Origin: Pacificibacter maritimus
GTDB lineage: Bacteria > Pseudomonadota > Alphaproteobacteria > Rhodobacterales > Rhodobacteraceae
Length of the DNA stretch: 64,000 nucleotides
Direction of reading: 5' to 3'
Assembly: GCF_003814915.1 (NCBI RefSeq)
Contig: NZ_RKQK01000002.1
Location: 311,184 to 375,183 of the forward strand
Notes under the pieces: generated by a model
Told to the model about the DNA's origin: nothing
Database searches by the model: none
The model's input: only the letters and a program-made list of their open reading frames with translations
Shown: positions 27,545-35,474 of the stretch, piece after piece
How positions within the stretch are numbered: position 1 is the stretch's first letter
How the letters are laid out: the number at the start of each line of letters is the position of its first letter
Position numbers and translations under genes: made by a program

Positions 27545-27573
27545 TTGACTTTTGTCCGTTAAGGCCCCATATC
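27545..27573 (+). promoter_or_regulatory. Sigma-70-type promoter of the nfuA-type gene
   Basis: TTGACT (27545-27550), 17 bases, CATATC (27568-27573). The gene starts 27 bases further on, behind AAGGAAA. The Irr-like palindrome lies directly upstream of the -35 box. Confidence 0.55.
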
Positions 27574-27600
27574 CGACAAGACCAGTAAGGAAAGCCGATC

Positions 27601-28164
27601 ATGTTTATTCAAACCGAATCCACGCCAAACCCCGCGACGCTGAAATTCTTGCCCGGCCAAAACGTTTTGGACGCAGGCACCGCTGATTTCACAACTGTTG
27701 AAGCCGCAGCCGCATCTCCTTTGGCAAAGCGCATCTTCGCAGTCGGCAATGTCGCTGGCGTTTTCTTCGGCACTGATTTTGTGACCGTCACAAAAAATGA
27801 CGAAACGGATTGGGATCACATCAAGCCCGCTTTGCTCGGCGCGATCATGGAACATTTCCAATCTGGCGACCCTGTGATGGAAGGTGAAAGCGGCTCCCCT
27901 GCGGGACACGCCGCGCATGATGGCCCTGACAGTGACATAGTTGACCAAATCAAAGAACTTCTGGACACCCGCGTGCGCCCAGCCGTTGCACAAGACGGTG
28001 GTGACATCACATTTCATGGCTTCGAAAAGGGCGTTGTTTACTTGCACATGCAAGGTGCATGCGCAGGGTGCCCTTCTTCGACTCTGACCTTGAAAATGGG
28101 CATCGAAAACTTGCTGCGCCATTACATTCCAGAAGTGCTCGAAGTGCGTCCTGTCGCTGCCTAA
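27601..28164 (+). CDS. NfuA/NFU1-type Fe-S cluster carrier protein
   Basis: 187 residues that carry Fe-S clusters to target enzymes. The N-terminal Nfu_N domain starts MFIQTESTPNPATLKFLPG, typical of mitochondrial-type NFU1; an acidic linker follows; the C-terminal NifU domain has RPAVAQDGGDITFHGF and the cluster-binding CAGCPSS (C-x-x-C). AAGGAAA precedes the ATG. The upstream Irr-like box suggests regulation by iron or haem. rimI follows after three bases, an arrangement that implies cotranscription. Confidence 0.93.
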   Translation: MFIQTESTPNPATLKFLPGQNVLDAGTADFTTVEAAAASPLAKRIFAVGNVAGVFFGTDFVTVTKNDETDWDHIKPALLGAIMEHFQSGDPVMEGESGSPAGHAAHDGPDSDIVDQIKELLDTRVRPAVAQDGGDITFHGFEKGVVYLHMQGACAGCPSSTLTLKMGIENLLRHYIPEVLEVRPVAA

Positions 28165-28167
28165 CCA

Positions 28168-28602
28168 ATGGCGCATGACCTGACACATGCAGATCTTGCG
28201 GCGCTTCATCAAGCCTGCTTTTCAATGCCCCGCCCTTGGTCTGAGACCGAGTTCGCGGGGCTTTTGGCATTGTCAGATGTGTTTTGTTTCTACGGCGCAG
28301 GGCCATCCTTTGCCATGGGGCGCGTTGTCGTAGGTGAAGCCGAACTGTTGACCCTTGCGGTTGATCCTCGCGCTCAAGGACAAGGATTGGGGCGCACAGC
28401 TTTGCAATCTTACGAAGACGCAGCAGCCGCGCGCGGCGCCGAGGTTTCATTTTTGGAAGTCGCAGCGAATAACCATACAGCAATCAAACTCTATATGTCT
28501 CACGGCTACAGCGAATCTGGCACACGCCGTGGCTATTACACAGATGCAGACGGCGCTAAAGTCGATGCACTTGTGCTGTCAAAGCCTCTCGTAAAGGTAT
28601 AA
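28168..28602 (+). CDS. rimI: Ribosomal-protein-alanine N-acetyltransferase-like GNAT
   Basis: 144-residue GNAT acetyltransferase. The acetyl-CoA loop is AVDPRAQGQGLGR and the family's C-terminal part FLEVAANNHTAIKLYMSHGY followed by RRGYYTDADGAKVDALVLSK matches RimI, which acetylates the N terminus of S18 in E. coli. The usual neighbour tsaB is absent here; instead it is fused in an operon with the Fe-S carrier gene. RimI is the best match, but a related GNAT cannot be excluded. Confidence 0.82.
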   Translation: MAHDLTHADLAALHQACFSMPRPWSETEFAGLLALSDVFCFYGAGPSFAMGRVVVGEAELLTLAVDPRAQGQGLGRTALQSYEDAAAARGAEVSFLEVAANNHTAIKLYMSHGYSESGTRRGYYTDADGAKVDALVLSKPLVKV

Positions 28603-28669
28603 GTTTGCAGCAAGTGAGGCATGTTTTTCGAAACTTAGCGTCACTTGCGACCAAATGGTAAAATTCTTA

Positions 28670-28698
28670 TTGACCCCCTCGCTGCAACACGTCCTAAT
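28670..28698 (+). promoter_or_regulatory. Possible promoter of the BMP transporter operon
   Basis: TTGACC (28670-28675), 17 bases, CCTAAT (28693-28698), about 120 bases before the substrate-binding protein gene. The long leader includes a weak hairpin (AAACCA/TGGTTT). I searched this leader for a purine riboswitch core and did not find one. Confidence 0.4.
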
Positions 28699-28817
28699 CC
28701 AACGGTGACTGAAACCATCCAACGTGGTTTTGGGGGTATACCGAAAAGGCATATCTTAACCAATTTCTGGACACAGCAGAAATGCAGGTCCCAATATAAA
28801 CTCTACGGGAGACGACT

Positions 28818-29807
28818 ATGACCCTGATGAAATCCTTCCTTGGCGCGGCGGCGACTTTAGCTTTGACTTCGGGCGCAGCTTTGGCTGACCCTGCTTTGAT
28901 CTTTGATCTAGGCGGTAAGTTCGACAAATCATTCAACGAATCTGCATATAATGGCGCTGAACGTTGGGCTGCAGAAACTGGCGGCACATATCGCGATGTT
29001 GAACTCACATCCGATGCACAGCGCGAGCAAGCTCTACGCCGTTTTGCCGAAAGTGGTTACAACCCAGTTGTTATGGCCGGCTTCAACTTTGCCACAGCAC
29101 TTGAAACAGTTGCGGCCGATTTCCCTGATACAAAATTCGCAATCATCGACATGGTTGTCGACGCGCCAAACGTGAAATCCGTTGTCTTCTCTGAACATGA
29201 AGGGTCTTACTTGGTTGGTGTTGCAGCAGCTTACGCGGCTGAGGGCGACACAGTGTCATTCATTGGCGGCATGGACATGCCGTTGATTTCCAAATTCGCA
29301 TGTGGCTATGCTCAGGGTTTCAAATCTGTGAAACCTGATGGCACAGTGATCGTCAACATGACAGGCACAACGCCAGCGGCTTGGAACGACCCTATTAAAG
29401 GTGGCGAACTGACACGTGCACAAAAAGCTGCAGGCTCTGAAGTTGTCTTTGCTGCGGCAGGCGGCACCGGTCTTGGCGTGCTTCAAACCGCCAAAGACGA
29501 AGGCATCTTGGCCATCGGCGTGGACAGCAACCAAAACTACCTTCAGCCAGGCACTGTTTTGACATCAATGGTCAAGCGCGTTGATAACGCCGTTTACGAT
29601 GCCTTCATGCAAGGTGATGCGCTTGAAACTGGCTTTAGTGTTATGGGTCTTTCAAACGGCGGCGTTGGTGTCGCTATGGATGACAACAATGCATCTTTGA
29701 TGACTGACGAAATGACAGCAGCTTTGGCTGATGCAGAAGCTAAGATTATTTCGGGTGAAATCGTTGTGCACGATTACATGTCCGATGAAACTTGTCCTTC
29801 TTACTAA
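28818..29807 (+). CDS. BMP-family ABC transporter substrate-binding protein (nucleoside type)
   Basis: 329 residues, with a signal peptide ending about TSGAALADP, so periplasmic; no lipobox. LIFDLGGKFDKSFNESAYNG is the typical opening of the BmpA/PnrA family (Asp and Phe that stack on the nucleoside base), followed by VVMAGFNFATAL, AIIDMVVDAPNVKSVVF, EGSYLVGVAAAYA and GVDSNQNYLQPGTVLTSMVK. Homologues bind purine nucleosides. The start has CGGGAGAC upstream. It heads the four-gene transporter operon, and a stable hairpin follows its stop. Confidence 0.93.
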   Translation: MTLMKSFLGAAATLALTSGAALADPALIFDLGGKFDKSFNESAYNGAERWAAETGGTYRDVELTSDAQREQALRRFAESGYNPVVMAGFNFATALETVAADFPDTKFAIIDMVVDAPNVKSVVFSEHEGSYLVGVAAAYAAEGDTVSFIGGMDMPLISKFACGYAQGFKSVKPDGTVIVNMTGTTPAAWNDPIKGGELTRAQKAAGSEVVFAAAGGTGLGVLQTAKDEGILAIGVDSNQNYLQPGTVLTSMVKRVDNAVYDAFMQGDALETGFSVMGLSNGGVGVAMDDNNASLMTDEMTAALADAEAKIISGEIVVHDYMSDETCPSY

Positions 29808-29839
29808 GGCTGGTTTGAAATGGTTGTGACAACCTCACA

Positions 29840-29863
29840 GGGGCGGCAGACATCTGCCGCCCC
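29840..29863 (+). other. Stable hairpin after the substrate-binding-protein gene
   Basis: GGGGCGGCAG (29840-29849) and CTGCCGCCCC (29854-29863) form a perfect 10-bp stem with loop ACAT, without a U-tract. Structures like this after the binding-protein gene usually protect its mRNA or reduce read-through into the transporter genes. Confidence 0.7.
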
Positions 29864-29885
29864 ATCTTCACCCCAAACTGCGTCT

Positions 29886-31442
29886 ATGTCCGATCCACTC
29901 GCGATTGAGCTGCGTGGAATTTCCAAAGCTTTTGGTCCCGTGCAAGCGAACAAAGATATTTCGATATCGGTGCGCAAAGGGACAATACATGGCATAATCG
30001 GTGAGAATGGCGCGGGTAAATCCACGCTTATGTCGATCTTGTACGGTTTTTACAAAGCTGACAGTGGCACCGTTTTGATCAATGGCCAAGAGGTGCAAAT
30101 CACGAGCAGCCAAGCCGCGATCAACGCAGGCATCGGCATGGTGTTCCAACACTTCAAGCTGGTTGAAAACTTTACAGTCTTGGAAAATGTAATTTTGGGC
30201 GCCGAAGAAGGCGCGCTGTTGAAACCGTCTTTGGGCAAGGCGCGCAAGCTGTTACAACAGCTCTCTGACGAATACGAACTTTCTGTCGATCCAGATGCTT
30301 TGGTTGAAAATCTCTCTGTTGGTCACCAACAACGGGTCGAGATTCTCAAGGCGTTGTATCGCCAAGCCGATATCTTGATCCTTGATGAACCCACAGGCGT
30401 TTTAACGCCAGCAGAAGCAGACCACCTGTTTCGCATTTTGCAGGGGCTCAAAGAACAAGGCAAGACCATCATTTTGATCACCCACAAACTGCGCGAAATC
30501 ATGGATGTCACTGACTCAGTTTCTGTGATGCGGCGCGGCGAAATGACGGATACCGTGAAAACCTCTGAAACATCTCCCGAAGCTTTGGCCGAACTGATGG
30601 TCGGGCGTAAGGTTTTGTTGGAAGTTGAAAAAACACCCGCAGCGCCAGGCACACCAATCTTAGAAGTTGAGAACCTGACAGTCGTCGACGCCCAAGGTGT
30701 GATCCGCGTGAAGGGCATTGATTTACAGGTGCGCGCAGGGGAGATCTTGGGAATTGCTGGTGTCGCCGGCAATGGCCAGACTGAACTTTTAGAAGTCCTT
30801 GGCGGCTATCAAGTGGGCACAGGTGTGATCCGCATGAACGGCGAAGAACTGGATCTAACAGGCAACGCGTCAGATGGACAATCGCGGCGCGAAAAAGGCA
30901 TTGGCCATGTGCCCGAAGATCGTCACGACGAAGGCCTGATTCTTGAGTTTTCCGCTTGGGAAAACATCATGTTTGGTTACCATCATGATCCTGAATACCA
31001 GAAAAACGGGCTGATCATGGACACTGCCAAGATCAAGCAAATCGCCTATGACAAGATGGAACGATTTGACACGCGCCCGTTGAATGAAAAACTGCCCGCG
31101 AAAAGTTTCTCAGGTGGCAATCAGCAAAAGATCGTTCTGGCCCGTGAAATCGAACGCAATCCAGATTTGCTTTTGATCGGTCAACCCACGCGTGGCGTCG
31201 ATATTGGCGCTATCGAATTCATTCATCAGCAAATCGTCGCTCTACGTGATCAAGGCAAAGCCATTTTGCTGGTCTCGGTCGAGCTAGACGAAATCCTAAG
31301 TCTTTCTGATCGAATTGCGGTCATGTTTGACGGCAAGATCATGGGCGAACGCCTGCCAGCAGAAACAGACGAACGTGAGCTTGGCATGTTGATGGCGGGT
31401 ATCAATAACGGCGCAGACGCCGCACAGTCTGGGGACGCATAA
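29886..31442 (+). CDS. BMP-family ABC transporter ATP-binding protein (two ATPase domains)
   Basis: 518 residues with two nucleotide-binding domains. The first has Walker A GENGAGKST, the signature LSVGHQQRVEI and Walker B ILILDEPT. The second has the degenerate Walker A region GIAGVAGNGQTELLEVLGG, signature FSGGNQQKIVLAREI and LLLIGQPTRGVD, where the usual Asp-Glu is Gly-Gln, as in other ABC transporters of this and the ribose type. The frame is open from ATG 29820, preceded by AAGG, but that start would put the hairpin at 29840-29863 inside the coding region; 29886 begins at MSDPLAIELRGISKAFG, the family N terminus. Confidence 0.92.
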   Translation: MSDPLAIELRGISKAFGPVQANKDISISVRKGTIHGIIGENGAGKSTLMSILYGFYKADSGTVLINGQEVQITSSQAAINAGIGMVFQHFKLVENFTVLENVILGAEEGALLKPSLGKARKLLQQLSDEYELSVDPDALVENLSVGHQQRVEILKALYRQADILILDEPTGVLTPAEADHLFRILQGLKEQGKTIILITHKLREIMDVTDSVSVMRRGEMTDTVKTSETSPEALAELMVGRKVLLEVEKTPAAPGTPILEVENLTVVDAQGVIRVKGIDLQVRAGEILGIAGVAGNGQTELLEVLGGYQVGTGVIRMNGEELDLTGNASDGQSRREKGIGHVPEDRHDEGLILEFSAWENIMFGYHHDPEYQKNGLIMDTAKIKQIAYDKMERFDTRPLNEKLPAKSFSGGNQQKIVLAREIERNPDLLLIGQPTRGVDIGAIEFIHQQIVALRDQGKAILLVSVELDEILSLSDRIAVMFDGKIMGERLPAETDERELGMLMAGINNGADAAQSGDA

Positions 31443-31443
31443 C

Positions 31444-32541
31444 ATGCAAGCAATGCCGAAATGGGCAGATGCCATTCTAATTCCATTTATCTCACTTTTG
31501 TTGGCTTTCATCCTGTCTGGCTTGATGATTATGGCCATTGGCAAAGATCCTGTCGTGGCAGTGCAAACGATGGTTCAAGGGGCTTTTGGGTCTACCAATG
31601 GCTTGGGCTACACGCTGTATTACACCACCAACTTTATCTTTACCGGCCTTGCCATCGCGGTCGCCTATCAAGCGCGGTTGTTCAACATCGGCGGCGAAGG
31701 GCAAGTGATGCTCGGCGGCGTGGGCGTTGCTTTGGTTTGCCTTGCAATTGATTGGCCGCATTGGGCCATTGCCCTGCCTGCCGCCATGATAGGTGGTGCT
31801 GTATTTGGCGCAGCTTGGGCCTTTATTCCTGCCTATCTGCAAGCCAAGCGGGGGTCACATATCGTGATCACCACGATGATGTTCAACTTTATTGCATCGG
31901 CTTTCGTCGGCTACCTGCTGATCAACTTTCTAAAAGTTCCAGGTTCAATGTCGACCGAAAGCGCGGGGTTTCCAGACGGGGCTCACCTGCCGAATTTCCA
32001 CGATATGTTGGCCCCTTTTGGCATTGAATTCAGCGCGAATTCACCTGCAAATATTGCATTTTTGATCGCCCTGCTGGCTGCAGTTGGATTTTGGGTTTTG
32101 ATATGGAAGACCCGCTTGGGATTTGAAATTCGGTCCTTTGGCGCCTCTGAAACTGCTGCAAAATACGCTGGCATCAACCCTGTGCGTATCACCATCATTG
32201 CGATGTTGATTTCAGGTGCCCTGTGTGGCCTGATGGCGATCAACAATGTCATGGGCGAAGCAGAGCGCCTGATTGACAATGCACCAGAAGGCGCGGGCTT
32301 TATCGGCATCGCAGTGGCCTTGATGGGTCGCAATCACCCGATTGGTATCGTTTTAGCTGCCTTGTTGTTTGGGTTTTTGGTGCAAGGTGGCGCGGAACTG
32401 AATTTATGGGAATCTATTCCGCGCGAATTGGTCATGGTGATCCAAGGTTTGGTTATCTTGTTCACAGGTGCGCTAGACAATATGGTCCGCCGCCCGCTTG
32501 AAAAACTATTCCTTGCCCTGCGCAAAGCTAAGGAGGCTTGA
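31444..32541 (+). CDS. BMP-family ABC transporter permease, first subunit
   Basis: 365 residues with about ten membrane segments of the BPD_transp_2 family. GLAIAVAYQARLFNIGGEGQ is the conserved segment of this permease type, and AAKYAGINPVRITIIAMLISG precedes the EAA-like cytoplasmic loop. It starts one base after the ATPase stop. With the second permease it forms the heterodimeric membrane channel for nucleosides; the identity of the substrate is inferred from the family. Confidence 0.93.
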   Translation: MQAMPKWADAILIPFISLLLAFILSGLMIMAIGKDPVVAVQTMVQGAFGSTNGLGYTLYYTTNFIFTGLAIAVAYQARLFNIGGEGQVMLGGVGVALVCLAIDWPHWAIALPAAMIGGAVFGAAWAFIPAYLQAKRGSHIVITTMMFNFIASAFVGYLLINFLKVPGSMSTESAGFPDGAHLPNFHDMLAPFGIEFSANSPANIAFLIALLAAVGFWVLIWKTRLGFEIRSFGASETAAKYAGINPVRITIIAMLISGALCGLMAINNVMGEAERLIDNAPEGAGFIGIAVALMGRNHPIGIVLAALLFGFLVQGGAELNLWESIPRELVMVIQGLVILFTGALDNMVRRPLEKLFLALRKAKEA

Positions 32542-32543
32542 TC

Positions 32544-33695
32544 ATGGATTTCCTGACCATCCTACAAATCCTCGACAGTACTCTGCGTCTTGCAACGCCT
32601 TTATTGCTGACCTGTTTGGCAGGGCTATTTTCAGAACGTGCGGGCATCGTTGACATCGGCCTCGAAGGTAAACTTTTAGCCGCGGCCTTTCTATCTGGTG
32701 CTGTCGCCTATACAACGGGTTCAATCTGGCTTGGCCTGCTTGCAGGCGTCGCGGCATCCATGCTGTTTTCCATGCTGCACGGGCTTGCTTCAATCACGTT
32801 TCAAGGCGACCAATTGATTTCAGGCGTTGCCCTAAACTTTTTAGCCGCGGGTCTGACTGTGGTGATAGGTCAAAGTTGGTTCCGGCTTGGGGGGCGCACT
32901 CCGTCACTGCCGACTGACGCTCGTTTCGGCGAATGGAACCTGCCATTTTCTGACGCCATGTCGAAAATTCCTGCCTTTGGCCCAGCCTATGACGAATTGA
33001 TCTCAGGGCATACAGCCTTGACCTATATCGCCCTTTTGGCTGTGCCGATCTCTTGGTGGGTGCTCTACCGCACGCGGTTTGGCCTGCGCCTGCGCGCTGT
33101 GGGTGAAAACCCAAGTGCTGTGGATACGGCAGGTATTTCTGTGGTGCGCTTGCGTTACATTGCCCTGATTATTGCAGGGGCACTTTGTGGCCTTGCGGGT
33201 ACATATTTGGCCTCGTTGGCGGCAGGGTTTGTCAAAGATATGTCAGCAGGGCGTGGCTATATCGCCCTTGCTGCTTTGATTTTCGCCAAGTGGCGCCCTT
33301 GGTATGCACTCTCAGCGACCTTGTTGTTTGGCTTGTTGGAAGCTGTTGGCAACCGCTATCAAAACATCCAGTTTCTTGATTTCGTCGAACTGTTTTCACT
33401 ATTAGGCTTTGCAGCTTTGGCCGTTGTCTTGGCAGTGCAAATCATTCGTGTAGCTCTGAGCACCATTTCAGTGCGTGACTTGGCAAAGCCTTTCATCGCG
33501 TGCTTGAGCGTGGGGGCAGTATTGGTTGCGACAACTGCAATCCGTGCGATGGATCTGCCTCTGTTTGGCTTCGCTTTGCCGGTGCAATTCATGCAAGCGC
33601 TGCCTTATATTTTGACCGTCGTTATATTAGCGGGCTTCATTGGCAAGGCTATCCCGCCGCGCGCAAGCGGCACACCCTATGTGAAGGAACGTTAA
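32544..33695 (+). CDS. BMP-family ABC transporter permease, second subunit
   Basis: 383 residues, about ten membrane segments. LLLTCLAGLFSERAGIVDIG is the usual opening (Glu before R-A-G), and AVGENPSAVDTAGISVVRLR the cytoplasmic coupling loop. The ATG at 32544 is seven bases after AAGGAGG; the in-frame TTG at 32538 is closer than the usual spacing and unlikely. The C-terminal segments end with IPPRASGTPYVKER. Last gene of the transporter operon. Confidence 0.93.
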   Translation: MDFLTILQILDSTLRLATPLLLTCLAGLFSERAGIVDIGLEGKLLAAAFLSGAVAYTTGSIWLGLLAGVAASMLFSMLHGLASITFQGDQLISGVALNFLAAGLTVVIGQSWFRLGGRTPSLPTDARFGEWNLPFSDAMSKIPAFGPAYDELISGHTALTYIALLAVPISWWVLYRTRFGLRLRAVGENPSAVDTAGISVVRLRYIALIIAGALCGLAGTYLASLAAGFVKDMSAGRGYIALAALIFAKWRPWYALSATLLFGLLEAVGNRYQNIQFLDFVELFSLLGFAALAVVLAVQIIRVALSTISVRDLAKPFIACLSVGAVLVATTAIRAMDLPLFGFALPVQFMQALPYILTVVILAGFIGKAIPPRASGTPYVKER

Positions 33696-33819
33696 CCATA
33701 TGATCACAATGGGTTAAAACTGTTCACGTGGGTGCGTGTTATACATCGTATCACGAAACAGGGTTTGACCTAAGGTTGAAACCGTTGCATCCATAGTTAC
33801 CAAGCTATGAGAGCCAAGA

Positions 33820-34731
33820 ATGCAGATTTTCCTACCTATTGCCGAAGTTTCCGTAAACGCATTTGTCCTGTTGGGACTGGGCGGTATTGTGGGAATATTA
33901 TCGGGCATGTTTGGTGTGGGCGGCGGGTTTCTCATCACACCCTTGTTGTTTTTTGTCGGCATTCCGCCTGCTGTCGCAGTCGCAACATCAGCCAATCAGA
34001 TCGTCGCCTCATCAGTGTCGGGCGTTTTAGCGCATTTTAAACGCAAAACCGTAGATTTGCGCATGGGTTGGGTTTTGCTTGCGGGGGGCCTTATTGGCTC
34101 CGCTATCGGGATGCAGATCTTCAACGTTCTGAAAGCGCTCGGCCAAGTCGATTTACTTGTAACGCTGTGCTACGTGGTATTCTTGGGCATCATTGGCGCG
34201 CTTATGCTGGTCGAATCTTTACGTGCTTTACGCCGGTCAAAAGGCCGTCCAGGTAAGGCCCGCGAACGCACAAAACACACTTGGGTTCACAACCTTCCGT
34301 TCAAGATGAAGTTCCGCGCCTCGGGGCTGTATATTTCGGTCATACCCCCAATTATCGTAGGATTGGTTGTGGGGATGCTAGGGGCTATCATGGGGGTCGG
34401 TGGCGGCTTTATTATGGTGCCCGCGATGATCTATATCCTTGGCATGCCGACAAAAGTTGTGATCGGCACCTCACTGTTTCAGATCATCTTTACAACGTCA
34501 TTCAACACAATGCTGCACGCCTATACCAACCAAACGGTTGATTTGATGCTTGCAATGATTTTGCTGGTTGGCGGCGTGATCGGCGCACAGATCGGCACAC
34601 AAATCGGCCTGCGCTTAAAAGCCGAACAATTGCGTATCATGTTGGCGCTTTTGGTTCTTTCCGTTTGTCTCAAGCTTGGATTTGATCTGCTTATTCGTCC
34701 AAGTGAACTCTTTTCAATCGGAGTGTTATGA
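33820..34731 (+). CDS. TauE/SafE family membrane exporter
   Basis: 303 residues, about eight membrane segments in two repeats. Each repeat has the family's Gly-rich motif: GILSGMFGVGGGFLITPLLF and GMLGAIMGVGGGFIMVPAMI. Relatives export sulfite, sulfoacetate or other organic anions. It overlaps the following TIGR02186 gene by four bases (ATGA), and this pairing is frequent in alphaproteobacteria, pointing to a joint membrane function. The substrate is unknown. Confidence 0.9.
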   Translation: MQIFLPIAEVSVNAFVLLGLGGIVGILSGMFGVGGGFLITPLLFFVGIPPAVAVATSANQIVASSVSGVLAHFKRKTVDLRMGWVLLAGGLIGSAIGMQIFNVLKALGQVDLLVTLCYVVFLGIIGALMLVESLRALRRSKGRPGKARERTKHTWVHNLPFKMKFRASGLYISVIPPIIVGLVVGMLGAIMGVGGGFIMVPAMIYILGMPTKVVIGTSLFQIIFTTSFNTMLHAYTNQTVDLMLAMILLVGGVIGAQIGTQIGLRLKAEQLRIMLALLVLSVCLKLGFDLLIRPSELFSIGVL

Positions 34732-35474
34732 TGCGCGTCTTACTTACGTCATTTTTATTCGCTCTGTTCGCCGTTGAACTTGCCGCCGAAGAAGTCGTGG
34801 CGGACCTATCTCAAAACCGCGTTTCAATTACAGCGAATTTTGACGGCTCCGAAATTCTGATTTTCGGCGCTATTAAACGTGACATTGCAGCCCCTGATGA
34901 CAGCGACTTGGATGTCATTGTCACGGTGATGGGTCCAGAAAAGATTGAAACGATTTTGCGCAAGGATCGCAGGCTTGGCATTTGGATCAACGTCGAAAGT
35001 GAAAAACTGGGCCTTGCTCCAAGTTTTTACAGCGTTGCCGCCACCCGCCCTGTCGAAGACATACTCAACCCACTTTCGGATGCGCTGTGGAAAATCACAG
35101 CAGAAGAACAAATCTTAAGTGAACGCCGTGGATTGCCTGCCCGCGAAGCACTTTTGCGTATTCGCCGTGACTCTGGGCTATACAGGCGTGCGAATGACGG
35201 CGTAACACTCAACCAAGATACCTTGTTCAACACATCGATTGCCCTGCCTGCAAACTTGGTGGAAGGCACATATATAACGCGCATTTTATTGGCGCGTAAT
35301 GGCACTGTGCTTGATGATTACCGTACAGAAATTGAGGTGCAAAAGGTCGGCATCGAACGCTGGCTTTACAATCTGGCCCATGACAATGCGATCTTATACG
35401 GCCTGTTGTCATTGTTTTTGGCAGCAATTGCGGGATGGGGCGCATCGGAAATATTTAGAATATTGCGCCGCTAA
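34728..35474 (+). CDS. TIGR02186 family membrane protein (TauE partner)
   Basis: 248 residues with an N-terminal signal peptide (MRVLLTSFLFALFAVELAAEE) and one C-terminal membrane segment (AILYGLLSLFLAAIAGWGASEIF), leaving a large periplasmic domain: VADLSQNRVSITANFDGSEI and FGAIKRDIAAPDDSDLDVIVTVMGP are the start of the Alph_Pro_TM family domain. The function is unknown; the constant position next to a TauE/SafE exporter suggests an accessory role. Its 3' end overlaps the convergent helicase gene by four bases. Confidence 0.88.
   Translation: MMRVLLTSFLFALFAVELAAEEVVADLSQNRVSITANFDGSEILIFGAIKRDIAAPDDSDLDVIVTVMGPEKIETILRKDRRLGIWINVESEKLGLAPSFYSVAATRPVEDILNPLSDALWKITAEEQILSERRGLPAREALLRIRRDSGLYRRANDGVTLNQDTLFNTSIALPANLVEGTYITRILLARNGTVLDDYRTEIEVQKVGIERWLYNLAHDNAILYGLLSLFLAAIAGWGASEIFRILRR

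Noticed and set aside
28603-28817. Possible purine riboswitch before the BMP operon
   Set aside because: No conserved three-way junction core or loop pair was seen in the leader.
33699-33708. TATGATCACA after the BMP permease gene, one base off the GntR operator
   Set aside because: It lacks the central GTGATCAC match and the AAA extension, and lies just after a stop codon, not in a likely promoter. Could be chance.
33692-33717. TTAACCAT and GGGTTAA near the end of the BMP operon, possible CtrA half-sites
   Set aside because: Half-sites only and partly inside the permease stop codon; the following TauE gene has no evident link.
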